From Cupriavidus consociatus (GTDB taxonomy: Bacteria; Pseudomonadota; Gammaproteobacteria; Burkholderiales; Burkholderiaceae), in assembly GCF_017814975.1 (NCBI RefSeq), contig NZ_JAGIQA010000006.1, positions 186,001 through 250,000 of the forward strand: a DNA stretch of 64,000 nucleotides, read 5' to 3'. Each line of letters begins with the position of its first letter. Within the stretch, counting starts at the first letter, position 1. The notes below the pieces were generated by a model. It was not told the DNA's origin and did not search any database. It saw only the letters and a program-made list of their open reading frames with translations. Position numbers and translations under genes: made by a program. Below, one piece after another: positions 26,339 through 35,296 of the stretch.

Positions 26339-27988
26339 ATGCAAGAGAACCTGATCACGCCGACGCCGTCGGCCTATGCCTTCCCGCTGCTGGTCAAGCA
26401 GTTGCTGCTGAATGCGATGAGCATCCACGGCGAGCAGGAAATCACGTACCGCGGCGAGCGCCGCTACCGCTTCAGGCAATTCCGCGAGCGCATCGGCCAG
26501 CTCGCCTCCGTGCTGCGGGCGCTGAACGTCCGCCACGGCACCACCGTCGCGGTCATGGACTGGGACAGCCACCGCTACCTCGAAAGCTATTTCGCCATTC
26601 CGATGATGGGCGCCACGCTGTTCACGGTGAATGTGCGGCTATCGGCGCAGCAGATCCTCTATACGCTGAACGACTCGAAGGCGGAAGTCATCCTCGTACA
26701 TGCCGACTTCGTCCCCATGCTGGAGGAGATCAAGGCGGAACTGAAGTCGTTGCGGCGCGTGATCGTCATCGCCGACGGTGAGGCGGTTCCGGCCAATACC
26801 CTGCCGTTGGCCGGCGAATACGAGGCGCTGATGGACCAGGCTTCGGCCGACTTCGACTTCCCCGAGTTCGACGAACGGACCAAGGCCGCGACGTTCTACA
26901 CGACCGGCACGACCGGCGACCCCAAAGGTGTCGCCTACAGCCACCGCGACATCGTCATGCATGCGATGTCCACCGCCATGAGCCTGTGCTCGCCGCGCGA
27001 GGGGCAGCGCCTGCACCGTGAGGACGTCTACATGCCGATCACGCCCATGTTCCACGTGCTGGCCTGGGGCATGCCGTACATCGCGATCATGCTGGGGCTC
27101 AAGACCGTGCTGCCAGGCCGCTACATCCCCGAGCGGCTGGTCAGCCTGCGCGAGTCGGAGGGCGTGACGTTCTCCCACTGCGTGCCGACTATCCTCCAGA
27201 TGCTGCTCGATGCGTCCGACGTGCAAGGCAAGGACCTGTCCGGCTGGAAGCTGATCATCGGCGGTTCGGCCATGCCGCCGGCGCTGTGCGAGGCGGCGCT
27301 CGATCGTGGCATGGACGTGTTCACCGCCTATGGCATGTCGGAAACCGGCCCCATCGTCTCCCTGGCGCAACTGCCGCCGGGATACCAGCCGAAGGATCGC
27401 CAGGAAGAGGTGCGGATGCGCTGCGCAACCGGCCGCCCGGTGCCGTTCGTCGACTTCCGCATTGTCGACGGCAACCTGAATGACGTAGCGCGCGACGGGA
27501 AGCAACAGGGCGAAGTCGTGCTGCGCTCGCCTTTCCTGACGAAGGGTTATGTCGGCAAGCCGGAAGCATCGGAAGAACTTTGGGCCGCCAGCTACCTGCA
27601 TACGCAGGATATCGCCGTCATGGGCCAGGATGGCTTCGTCCGGATCGTCGACCGCATCAAGGACGTGATCAAGACGGGCGGCGAGTGGGTGTCCTCCATC
27701 GAGGTCGAAAGCCTGATCACGGGCGTGGCCGGCGTGCAGGAGTGCGCGGTGGTCGGCGTGCGTGACGAGAAGTGGGGCGAACGGCCGATGGCGTTCGTGG
27801 TGCGCAAGCCCGACGCGAACGTGGGCGTGGAAGCGATCCGTGACGGACTGATGCAGCACGTCGATTCGAAGCGCATCAGCAAGTACGCGGTACCCGATCC
27901 GGACCGCATCGCCTTCGTCGCCGAGATCCCGAAGACGAGCGTCGGCAAGATCAACAAGAAGTTGCTGCGCGAGCGTGCCGTCCAATAA
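26339..27988 (+). CDS. Acyl-CoA synthetase (AMP-binding, medium/long-chain FadD/AlkK-like)
   Basis: 549 residues, starting 8 bases after tauD2. AMP-binding motif TFYTTGTTGDPKGVAYSH, the later YGMSETGP and RDGKQQGEVVLRSPFL regions, the hinge VDRIKDVIKTGGEWVSS, and the catalytic lysine in KTSVGKINKKLL. The architecture is of the AlkK/medium-chain acyl-CoA ligase group. It probably activates the carboxylate made by the dioxygenase/reductase steps before CoA-dependent breakdown. It is unrelated in subfamily to the acetoacetate ligase. Confidence 0.9.
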   Translation: MQENLITPTPSAYAFPLLVKQLLLNAMSIHGEQEITYRGERRYRFRQFRERIGQLASVLRALNVRHGTTVAVMDWDSHRYLESYFAIPMMGATLFTVNVRLSAQQILYTLNDSKAEVILVHADFVPMLEEIKAELKSLRRVIVIADGEAVPANTLPLAGEYEALMDQASADFDFPEFDERTKAATFYTTGTTGDPKGVAYSHRDIVMHAMSTAMSLCSPREGQRLHREDVYMPITPMFHVLAWGMPYIAIMLGLKTVLPGRYIPERLVSLRESEGVTFSHCVPTILQMLLDASDVQGKDLSGWKLIIGGSAMPPALCEAALDRGMDVFTAYGMSETGPIVSLAQLPPGYQPKDRQEEVRMRCATGRPVPFVDFRIVDGNLNDVARDGKQQGEVVLRSPFLTKGYVGKPEASEELWAASYLHTQDIAVMGQDGFVRIVDRIKDVIKTGGEWVSSIEVESLITGVAGVQECAVVGVRDEKWGERPMAFVVRKPDANVGVEAIRDGLMQHVDSKRISKYAVPDPDRIAFVAEIPKTSVGKINKKLLRERAVQ

Positions 27989-28007
27989 CCCGTCCCTGGA
28001 GACCAGC

Positions 28008-28433
28008 ATGAACCGTGATGCCGATCCGACCGCCACGCCAGTCTGCGATGAACTGCGGGCCAGCGGCTACTGGAATTCTGACTGGGATGCGGCCGCTGAA
28101 CTCGATCCGGTCTGGACGGAACGGTTCGTGGCAATGGGCATGCATCCGCTGAAGGCGGGCGTGCTGGACCCAAAAACCATCGAGTTCATCTGCATTGCGG
28201 TGGACGCGTCCTGCACGCACCTGTACGCGTCTGGTACGCAGCGCCATATCCGCAAGGCGCTCGAACTTGGGGCCACGCGGGAACAGATCACCGCGGTGCT
28301 GCAACTCGTCAGCGTGCTGGGCATTCACTCGATGAGCCTCGGCGGCCCGCTGCTGATCGAGGAACTGGAGCGCGCGCGCAATGGATCGGACGTCACGGAC
28401 GTTGGGGACGCCAACGAGCGTGCGGTGGCATGA
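28008..28433 (+). CDS. Carboxymuconolactone decarboxylase/AhpD-like protein lacking the CxxC pair
   Basis: 141 residues from ATG 28008 with CTGGAGA upstream, 19 bases after the ligase. All-helical CMD fold: IEFICIAVDASCTHLYASG followed by HIRKALELGATREQITAVLQ and GIHSMSLGGPLL. The position of the AhpD redox pair CxxC has only one cysteine (SCTHLYASG), so peroxidase activity is unlikely, and a decarboxylase or isomerase-like role is possible. The stop overlaps the ATGA at the Rieske gene. Confidence 0.85.
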   Translation: MNRDADPTATPVCDELRASGYWNSDWDAAAELDPVWTERFVAMGMHPLKAGVLDPKTIEFICIAVDASCTHLYASGTQRHIRKALELGATREQITAVLQLVSVLGIHSMSLGGPLLIEELERARNGSDVTDVGDANERAVA

Positions 28434-28447
28434 CGGAGGAAACCCAG

Positions 28448-28780
28448 ATGGACGTCACGCAGAAGCCAGTCACGGTCGCCAGGATGGACGAACTCTCGCC
28501 CGGCCAGCGCAAGCTCATCTTTATCGACGGCAGGAGCATCGTGCTGTTCAACATCGACGGGACCTTCCACGCCATCGACAACTCTTGTCCCCACAACGGC
28601 GCGTCACTGGCCAGCGGGAAGCTGCAGGGGACCGTCCTGCAATGCCCCGCCCACGGCTTGCGGTTCGATCTCGCGAAGCCCTGTGAGCCCGGCTCGGCAA
28701 GCCTGTGCCCGCGTAGATTTACCGTCCAGGCGACTGGAGACAGCCTGGCGTTGCTGGTGGACGGCGCCGGCACGCCATGA
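28448..28780 (+). CDS. Rieske [2Fe-2S] ferredoxin
   Basis: 110 residues from ATG 28448, chosen because GGAGGA at 28435-28440 is 7 bases upstream; ATG 28430, overlapping the CMD stop, adds six residues. The cluster ligands are in CPHNGASL and CPAHGLRFDL (Cys-x-His and Cys-x2-His). It is a NirD/BphF-like small Rieske protein that would carry electrons to an oxygenase or reductase. No Rieske oxygenase alpha subunit lies in the window, and 2-oxoglutarate dioxygenases do not need a ferredoxin, so its partner is unclear. Confidence 0.9.
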   Translation: MDVTQKPVTVARMDELSPGQRKLIFIDGRSIVLFNIDGTFHAIDNSCPHNGASLASGKLQGTVLQCPAHGLRFDLAKPCEPGSASLCPRRFTVQATGDSLALLVDGAGTP

Positions 28781-28916
28781 TCCGGGCACTGCCCTGCCCA
28801 CCGAGGTTTGGCTGGATGCATCTCTCCTCGCGGCATTTTTATCAGTCCATGCGACTTGCGGTATGACGGCGCCGGGGGCACCTTCGCCGGCATCCCGAGA
28901 CTTCTGGAGACACACC

Positions 28917-29954
28917 ATGCCCTACCTGCTGCGCAGCGGGAGTCTGGCCAACTACGCCGAAGTGGCGCGGTCCGCAGGACTGAATCCCCATCAGCTTTTG
29001 GCCAAGGCCAGCCTGAGCCGCTATGCCCTGCTCGACACGGACATCCGCGTCCCGGTCGAGGCCGTGAGCCATCTCCTCGAGGCCTCGGCGGCCGCGTCAG
29101 GCCAGATCGACTTCGGCCTGCGCATGGCCGAATCCCGCCAGCTCGCCGACCTGGGCCCCCTGGGGCTTGCCATGCGGGAAGCGCCCAGTCTGCGCATGGC
29201 TCTCGATGCGATGGCACGCTATCTGCGCCTGCACAACGAGGCGCTTTCGCTTCATATCGAAGGATCCGGCGAACTGGTCACGGTGCGGGCCGAACTGCTC
29301 GGCACGGGTGACGGCGGCCTGCGCCAATCCATCGAGCTGGTTGTCGGGGCGATCCATCGCGCGCTGCATTGCCTGCTCGGGCGCCTGCACGGCGTGCCCC
29401 TGGTACCGCACCGCGTCTATTTCACCCACGCGGCACCCGCCAACACGGCCACGCATACCCGACTGTTCGGCGCAACGGTGTCGTTCAGCCAGGAGTTCGA
29501 CGGCATCACGTATCGCGCCGACGACCTCGAAGTCCCGTTGAAGGCCTACGACCGTTCCACAGTATCCGAAGCGCGCAGACATCTCGATTCCATGCTCGCC
29601 GAACGGGGGGAAAGCATGCCTGACAATGTGAGGCGGCTGGTTGCATGCATGCTGCCGCAAGGCAAATGCTCGGCCGACGAGGTCGCCCGGCAGTTGGGGA
29701 TCGATCGCCGCACGGTCCATCGCAAGCTCCGGCTTTCCGGCCAGAGCTACCTGACGATTCTCCATGAAGTGCGCGCCGATCTCGCGGTGCGCTACATCGC
29801 AAATATTGAACGACCGCTCTCGGAAGTTGCAGCATTGCTTGGATTCACTTCGCTTTGCGTTTTTTCCAGGTGGTTCGCCATGCGGTTTGGTTGCAGTGTG
29901 TCGGAATGGCGCGGTCGGCCTGCGGACTCGGTCCAATCCGCGTCTGCGCCGTGA
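28917..29954 (+). CDS. AraC-family transcriptional regulator 3
   Basis: 345 residues from ATG 28917 with CTGGAGAC six bases upstream. Same class as AraC1/2 (N-terminal domain with ADLGPLGLAMREAPSLRMAL and YFTHAAPANTATHTRLFGAT) but more distant. The HTH region is QLGIDRRTVHRKLRLSGQSY and EVAALLGFTSLCVFSRWFAM, with recognition residues differing from AraC1/2, so it may read another operator. It closes the qor2 unit, 136 bases after the Rieske gene, in the same direction. Confidence 0.92.
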   Translation: MPYLLRSGSLANYAEVARSAGLNPHQLLAKASLSRYALLDTDIRVPVEAVSHLLEASAAASGQIDFGLRMAESRQLADLGPLGLAMREAPSLRMALDAMARYLRLHNEALSLHIEGSGELVTVRAELLGTGDGGLRQSIELVVGAIHRALHCLLGRLHGVPLVPHRVYFTHAAPANTATHTRLFGATVSFSQEFDGITYRADDLEVPLKAYDRSTVSEARRHLDSMLAERGESMPDNVRRLVACMLPQGKCSADEVARQLGIDRRTVHRKLRLSGQSYLTILHEVRADLAVRYIANIERPLSEVAALLGFTSLCVFSRWFAMRFGCSVSEWRGRPADSVQSASAP

Positions 29955-29973
29955 CGGGAACAAGGAACCAACC

Positions 29974-30630
29974 ATGCAGAACCAAAGAAAATCGGCCGAT
30001 GCCATGCTGCCGACACTGGGCCGCCTGCATCGCGAGGTGCGGACGATGAGCCGGCGGGTGCATCGCCAGTCGATCTTGCGGACTCTCGATGGTGTCGGCG
30101 ACTACGCCCGGAACGTGTCCGCGGTGATCAACGATATCCTGGATCAAGGCGACGCCCACGAGAGGGTCGTGTGCTTCGCTTCGGCAGTGGAGTTTGGCAT
30201 CCCCATGCATCACCAGAGCGAGCGTTGCCGTCTGGCAGCCGTCCATACGGGTTCCAGTGCGATGCGTGTGTTGTACTGGACGGCGGTCCGGCGAATGCGC
30301 TCGAGCTGGCCAGCGATAAATGCGGAAGCGGATCGCCAAGCCAGGCCCTGCAAATCCCAGGTGAATGAGGCATCCAAGCCGGCCATGAAGCCGGCGGAGA
30401 CGGTGCTTTGCCGACAATGCGAAGCCCTGCGCAGCGACGCGCGGACTTCCCACGGCCACGACGCATTGCATCCCCTCTCCGCAATGTATTTCCGATTGGT
30501 TGCCAGCGGTGTGCTGACCGAAGCGTGCGAGCACAAGTGCCGAATTTGCAGCACCAGGTGGACGCAACACAGGCCTGCTGCAAGCCTGTTCGTGAGTTGG
30601 TCCATTTCGAGGCAAGCGGCTGGTACATAA
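29974..30630 (+). CDS. Hypothetical protein with a possible C-terminal zinc ribbon
   Basis: 218 residues from ATG 29974 with AAGGAA upstream, 19 bases after araC3. No family recognised for most of it. The C-terminal half has a Cys pair in VLCRQCEALRSD and a later CEHKCRICSTRW resembling the tail zinc ribbon of small betaproteobacterial proteins. Residue use is rich in Arg, Ser and Ala, unlike its neighbours, so part may be a chance open frame; the ribosome-binding site and the cysteine motif speak for coding. From 30631 to 30811 I see no gene. Confidence 0.4.
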   Translation: MQNQRKSADAMLPTLGRLHREVRTMSRRVHRQSILRTLDGVGDYARNVSAVINDILDQGDAHERVVCFASAVEFGIPMHHQSERCRLAAVHTGSSAMRVLYWTAVRRMRSSWPAINAEADRQARPCKSQVNEASKPAMKPAETVLCRQCEALRSDARTSHGHDALHPLSAMYFRLVASGVLTEACEHKCRICSTRWTQHRPAASLFVSWSISRQAAGT

Positions 30631-30811
30631 TGCAGCCGATTTGACCAAAGATCGCGGACCTGGCTCTCGCTGAGAAACGACGGCTTTGCACTCGAAAGCT
30701 GTCGTTGCAGTCGATCGAAAGCCAATAGCTGAGATGGGTCGTGTACCGCCCTTGGCGATTGCAATGCGATGCTGCGCCTACATACGTCTTTGCACCACGT
30801 TCAGACTCCAG

Positions 30812-31936
30812 TCATTTGCTAAGCGCGACGCGCGGCAGACGCACGTCAAATGCGGTTTCCGATTGGTCTGACCGAACGTCGATTGATCCCTGATGTGCTT
30901 TAGCAATTTCGCTCGCGATGTACAGCCCAAGCCCGAGGCCACTCATCTTGTTGTCTTCTGCATTCAGGCCTCTGGTCAGCGGGTCAAAGATCCGCTCCAG
31001 CGTCTGCCCGTCAATGGCGGCCCCGCTGTTTATAACCTCGAGCCGGACGTCCGTGTCATGACCGGTTACCACAACCCGAACCGGCTTGTCCGGTGCGCCG
31101 TACCTGATCGCATTGAGGACCAGATTAGAAAGCAACTGCTGCAGGCGCGAACCGTCCCAGACCCCCAGCATGTTGCCCTTCACCTCCAGATCGATGCGAC
31201 GGTCTGGATTGGCTGCACGCAACTGATCCACGATGTCGGCAACCACATTAGCCAGATCGACGTGATTGGGATCGACGTTGATCCCCAAGCCGAGTTGTGT
31301 TCGGTTGAAATCACAAAGATCATTCAGAAGGGCATTCATGCTGGCACCGCTTCGAATCAATCGTGCTGCGGCTTCCGAGACCTTCTCCCCGGCGTTCAGT
31401 GCGGATAAATATTCGGCGGTCGCCAGGATAGTCTGCAGCGGACTGCGCAGATCATGCCCCAGCATCCCGAGCAAAAGATTGCGAGACTGCTCTACCTGCG
31501 CATTGAAAAAGTCCACTGATTCCGCGACTGCCTGATCGATAGCTTCGTTGAACCTCACCATGTCATCCAAGTCCGCGGCGACCAACTGGAACTCGTCCAT
31601 CCACAACCGCAGCACGCTGGCACGAAGGGCCCGGTACTCAGCGACCAACTGGTTAATATTGAAGCCGGCGCGTGCGCGCATCAGGGCATGAGTTTGCGCC
31701 GCAGTTTCCGGCGCCCCTGGCAGCTTGGGGGCTCGTCCCAGTGATTTTTCACGCTGAGCCTCCTCCGTCTGCAGGGTCGACAGATCCTTGGCCACGGCCT
31801 GCAGGATCTGGGGTGCGTGGTCGCGTAGTGCCAGGGAATTCAGGTTTCTTGCGGCCGGCAGCATGGTCGTCGCAAATGCCTCCCATTCGGCCAAAATATG
31901 CGCCATGTCCCGCAAGATAAAGTCAGCTAGCCGCAT
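30812..31936 (-). CDS. Soluble sensor histidine kinase with RsbR-like N-terminal domain
   Basis: 374 residues. Residues 1-150 form an all-helical RsbRD/RsbR-N-type sensory domain (MAHILAEWEAFATTMLPAAR, ARAGFNINQLVAEYRALRAS). A HisKA dimerisation helix follows with His161 in LGHDLRSPLQTIL, then the HATPase domain (LQQLLSNLVLNAIRYG, MSGLGLGLYIASEIAKAHQG). No membrane segment, so it senses a cytoplasmic signal. No response regulator is adjacent. Lower GC than its neighbours in places. ATG 31936 is the likely start. Confidence 0.9.
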   Translation of the reverse strand: MRLADFILRDMAHILAEWEAFATTMLPAARNLNSLALRDHAPQILQAVAKDLSTLQTEEAQREKSLGRAPKLPGAPETAAQTHALMRARAGFNINQLVAEYRALRASVLRLWMDEFQLVAADLDDMVRFNEAIDQAVAESVDFFNAQVEQSRNLLLGMLGHDLRSPLQTILATAEYLSALNAGEKVSEAAARLIRSGASMNALLNDLCDFNRTQLGLGINVDPNHVDLANVVADIVDQLRAANPDRRIDLEVKGNMLGVWDGSRLQQLLSNLVLNAIRYGAPDKPVRVVVTGHDTDVRLEVINSGAAIDGQTLERIFDPLTRGLNAEDNKMSGLGLGLYIASEIAKAHQGSIDVRSDQSETAFDVRLPRVALSK

Positions 31937-32982
31937 GCCTGCTCACGAAAGAGATTGTTAGGACCCTGCACGTCTGGAGAATAGGACTTTTGGCCAAGTA
32001 CGGGAAATCAAGGCGCGTCGAATGGTCGCCTGCAGGTGATCCAAGGTTCATATGTTCCTGGCGCGGTAAATGAGCGCGATACTGCTGCCGATGCTGCTCT
32101 GTGGCCAGTCGTCGGGCGAAGGGGGCTTAGTCGAGGCCGGACATGCCTCCCGGGTTGCGTGGTAACCACTGGTAACCGGTAACCACCACTGGTAACCCAG
32201 CCCAACCGCCCACTATCTTAGGTTGCGTAGCAGCAGAATGTAGCGCTCCTTCGGACGTGACTGAGATAGCAGTGTCTGGGAACGTTAACGGGAGCGGTGG
32301 CCGGCGTCGATCGTTTCTCGTCGCACTTGTTTGCGGTCTTGAAGCGGTGCCTGGGTCAGACGGCATTCGGTCGGTCGGAAGTTTCGTGCGCTCTGGTTCC
32401 TGACGAATTGCATAGTGCAGCCGCTCGGCTGTATGAAACGCAACCCCGTAACCCGCTGTCGTGTTATCTAGGGCACATTTTTTTGCCCGCCTTGACGTAA
32501 TAATCAATTGACCCGGGCACTTTGCAGGAGCACTAGCCGTCCGATCAATCTGATTGCCCCTGCTCACCGATGCAAAGCGCGGGTTGGGGTGGCCGTGGGA
32601 TACCTGGTTGGATACCGCATTTCAGGAACAGCATAGAAGCGTTGCAACAGATGGGGCACCGCGTATGAAGATCAGGTTCGTGTCCAAGCGCCAATCCGCG
32701 CGATCACGACACACTGCCGCGCTAAGGGCGCGCTTGCCGGCCTTCTTTTTTTCACGCGACTCGCTTCCTCGCGGGCGCTGCACAAATTCTCTTTGGGTCA
32801 ACCTTCCGCGACTGCAAGGAGATTGCGCAACATCATCGGCGATTTGGCCATGTGGCTAGTCACGTAGTGCCCCGCCGGAAAGGGCTGGTCCGTCGAAAAC
32901 GGTGGCAATGGCAGGCGAACTCTGTACGGAGAAACTACATGGGAGCCTGTCATGGCTGCAAACATCTATCTGGGAGCTGAAA
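31937..32982. other. About 1 kb without a supported gene
   Basis: Only short frames without ribosome-binding sites are present. The visible structure is a cluster of four GGTAACC heptamers at 32161-32198 (listed separately). The GC content is lower than around it. This may be decayed insertion DNA leading into the DUF932 gene. Confidence 0.4.
32161..32198. repeat. Four GGTAACC palindromes
   Basis: The palindrome GGTAACC lies at 32161, 32171, 32178 and 32191, giving spacings of 10, 7 and 13 bases. ACTGGTAACC occurs twice. Could be a binding-site cluster or simple repeat growth; no gene abuts it. Confidence 0.7.
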
Positions 32983-33996
32983 ATGCCGCACCTGATTGGC
33001 AAGATGTTCTATGTGGGCGAGGTCCCCTGGCACGGGCTTGGTGAGCCGTTGCCAGCCCCGCCGGATCTGGAGGGCGCCATCCGCGCCGGCGGGCTGGACT
33101 GGACGGTCAGCACGAAACTCCTGTCTGTGACCAGGGAGCCCAAATCGCAGGTGCCACAGCGCGTCGCGATCGTACGGGACGATCGCAAGCGGGGCCAGTC
33201 AGGGCGCGTGCTGGGTGTGGTGCACCCGCAGTTCCAGCCGCTCCAGAATCGTGACGGCATGGCGCTGTTCGATGAGTTGCTTGGCGGCGGCAAGTATGAG
33301 ACCGGCGGCTATCTCAAGCAGGGCGAGGTGGTGTGGCTGCAGGGGGCACTTACCCAACCCATTCGAGTGGGGGACAGCGATGAACTCAATACCTATCTGC
33401 TCTTCAGCAACAGTCACGACGGCTCGCGCGCGATCGATATCCGCCTGACCACGGTCCGCGTGGTCTGCAACAACACCTTGACGTTGGCCACGCGCGCGCG
33501 CGAGGCCGGCACGTTTTTCCGGCGGGGGCATGATCTGACCCTCGGTCAGTTGAAGTATGAAGCCAGGGCATTTTTTAGGCTGCTGCTGGCCGATCAATCG
33601 GCTCAGCAGGAGATCATGCGGAAAATGGCGGCTGCAGCCTGTGACAACGCTGCTTTCAAAGCCTTTCTGGAGAAAATTCTGCCAGACCCCCTGCGACCAG
33701 CGTCGGCGGCGACCAACAAGGCCATGGCCCAGGCCTACGCAACCCGTCTCGACCACATACGCGCATCACGCCAGGCGATGTTGAGTATTCGCCGGGATGG
33801 CTGCCGGCAGCGCGCGAGCAACCAGCCGGTGCCGGCGGAAACGGAGACCTGGTGGGGGGCATTGAATGCCATCACGGCGTGGGTCGATCATGTCCAGCGC
33901 GTCAAGGATGTTCCTTTCGCACACCAGATGTTCGGCGCCGGCAATGACTTCAAGAGCAGCGCGTATGCGCGGATCCGGAACGAACTTGCACTGTAG
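32983..33996 (+). CDS. DUF932 phage/plasmid-type protein
   Basis: 337 residues from ATG 32983 (MPHLIGKMFYVGEVPWHGLG), with GGGAGC upstream; the longer frame from 32902 lacks support. DUF932 (PF06067, phage/plasmid-like TIGR03299): RVVCNNTLTLATRAREAG and the closing W-containing segment NAITAWVDHVQRVK are typical. The function is unknown. Members occur in integrative elements, plasmids and prophages, often near DUF927 and DNA repair genes. Here the DUF927 partner is broken, so this gene is probably a survivor of an old element. Confidence 0.85.
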   Translation: MPHLIGKMFYVGEVPWHGLGEPLPAPPDLEGAIRAGGLDWTVSTKLLSVTREPKSQVPQRVAIVRDDRKRGQSGRVLGVVHPQFQPLQNRDGMALFDELLGGGKYETGGYLKQGEVVWLQGALTQPIRVGDSDELNTYLLFSNSHDGSRAIDIRLTTVRVVCNNTLTLATRAREAGTFFRRGHDLTLGQLKYEARAFFRLLLADQSAQQEIMRKMAAAACDNAAFKAFLEKILPDPLRPASAATNKAMAQAYATRLDHIRASRQAMLSIRRDGCRQRASNQPVPAETETWWGALNAITAWVDHVQRVKDVPFAHQMFGAGNDFKSSAYARIRNELAL

Positions 33997-34022
33997 CAGC
34001 GGTACACGTCGGATTCGAAAGC

Positions 34023-34356
34023 ATGTCCTGTGTCTCACATGTCCGATGGGGGGCATGTCGGCTTCACCGAGTTTTCGCGTGTCCCACATGTCCCGCGTGT
34101 CCCAAGGGTTCCGCAGCCTTGTCTGGCAAGGGGTTTTCGGCTGCTCTGCCTTGGGACGCGAGAGGAGGACTGGTATGTCCGTCGGTGTCCCAGCCTGGTG
34201 CGGGGCACGTCGTCGCTATCTTGCTGGGGCCCCACGTTGGACACGTGGGACATTCGGGGGGCATGTCCTATGTCCCATTCCCGATCGCCCGCAATTCCTT
34301 GAAGCCATTGGGTTTGCAGCCCTTGGGACCTGCGGGACATTCGGGACACGCGCAAT
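34023..34356. repeat. Clustered TGTCCC/GGGACA repeats with 9-bp period
   Basis: TGTCCC at 34080, 34089 and 34098 (9-bp steps), further TGTCC(C/T) at 34264 and 34271, then the opposite orientation: (G)GGACA at 34238 and 34247, and GGGACC/GGGACA at 34325, 34334 and 34343 (9-bp steps). The stretch has no credible gene of its own and lies between the DUF932 gene and the DUF927 relic. Overlapping frames that read Cys-Pro repeats are artefacts of the repeat. Confidence 0.75.
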
Positions 34357-34388
34357 TCTAAGCCTGGCGAAGAAGCGGGAAGTCTAGG

Positions 34389-35220
34389 TCAAGATTCGTC
34401 CTCCCACATCCGCGAGGTGAAGACATAGCAGCGCACCCGGCCAAGACCGGGCAAACGCTCGCGCCGCTGCGGCTTGCCGCCATCCAACGCCAGCCAGCCG
34501 GCTGAAACCAGTGCACGCACTACCGTCTTGGGATCGAAGTCTTGGCATACCTCGCGCCGGAAGGCTTCGGACAGTACCAGGAATTCGCGCTGGCCCGCCT
34601 CGCCATTGCGGTAGAACCCGGCACGGTTGGGGATGCGCTGATCTTGATCGGATGCCAGGTATTCGAAGCGGCTGGCACCGTGGGTCTCAAAAAACGCACG
34701 CACCTGGGCCAGCATGGCGCGTTCCTCGCGGTTGCTGGCGCCGCCGAACGATTCCAGCCAGGAGTTGAAACAGGCTTTGGCAGCCCGCCACGATTCGCCG
34801 TCCTGCCAGCCCCTGCCACGCGATGCCCACGGTACCGTAGTAACGGGCCGCAGCGGCCTTGATCGCCACCGACAATTCCCCGGAAGTGGCGTGGCCGTGG
34901 AGCGTTTCGAAGGCGCCCATGCCTGCGCCGGCGTCGGCTTCGAAATCGGCGAGGCGGATTTCCTGCCCGGCATTGGCCTTCTTGCCCACCCCCAACATCA
35001 GCGTCGACAGCGATTCCTCGCCCGCCGACAGGAACAGCAGGCGCCAGTGGGCGGCTTGCCGCGCCGTGCCGGTCCGCGTGGCGCGCACCTTGCCCTGTCC
35101 GTTCGCCAGCAGATAGGCGGCGTCACCCGCCTCCCGCGGATCGATCTGCGACAGTTCATCCAGGATCAGCACGCCATCGTTATGCAGGGCGGCCAGACCT
35201 TCCGGGGCGCACGGATGGGA
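34389..35220 (-). pseudogene. DUF927 (primase/helicase-like) gene, truncated and frameshifted
   Basis: On the minus strand one frame reads EGLAALHNDGVLILDELSQI, then DAAYLLANGQGKVRATRTG and WRLLFLSAGEESLSTLML up to YYGTVGIAW (near 34816). A second frame resumes at GWQDGESWRAAKACFNSWLE (near 34800) and continues through RAMLAQVRAFFETHGASRFE to a normal C-terminus at 34389. The pieces are the Walker B (ILDEL) half and C-terminal part of a DUF927 protein (PF06048). About 50-60 residues expected between them are missing and the frame changes, and the N-terminal half including Walker A is absent. Residues of an integrative element replication/helicase gene. Confidence 0.8.
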
Positions 35221-35296
35221 TGCGCCGTAACGCTTTGATACAGCCGCTCGCGGCGGCGGTTGTTATGCTCGGTGGTCCCTCGCGCAGGTCGCTCCC

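Noticed and set aside
32554..32859. 101-codon plus-strand frame
   Set aside because: No ribosome-binding site, no domain and unusual composition; kept as gene-free DNA.
34023..34387. Several overlapping frames rich in Cys-Pro or Ser-His
   Set aside because: Produced by the TGTCCC/GGGACA repeat; present on both strands and in several frames.
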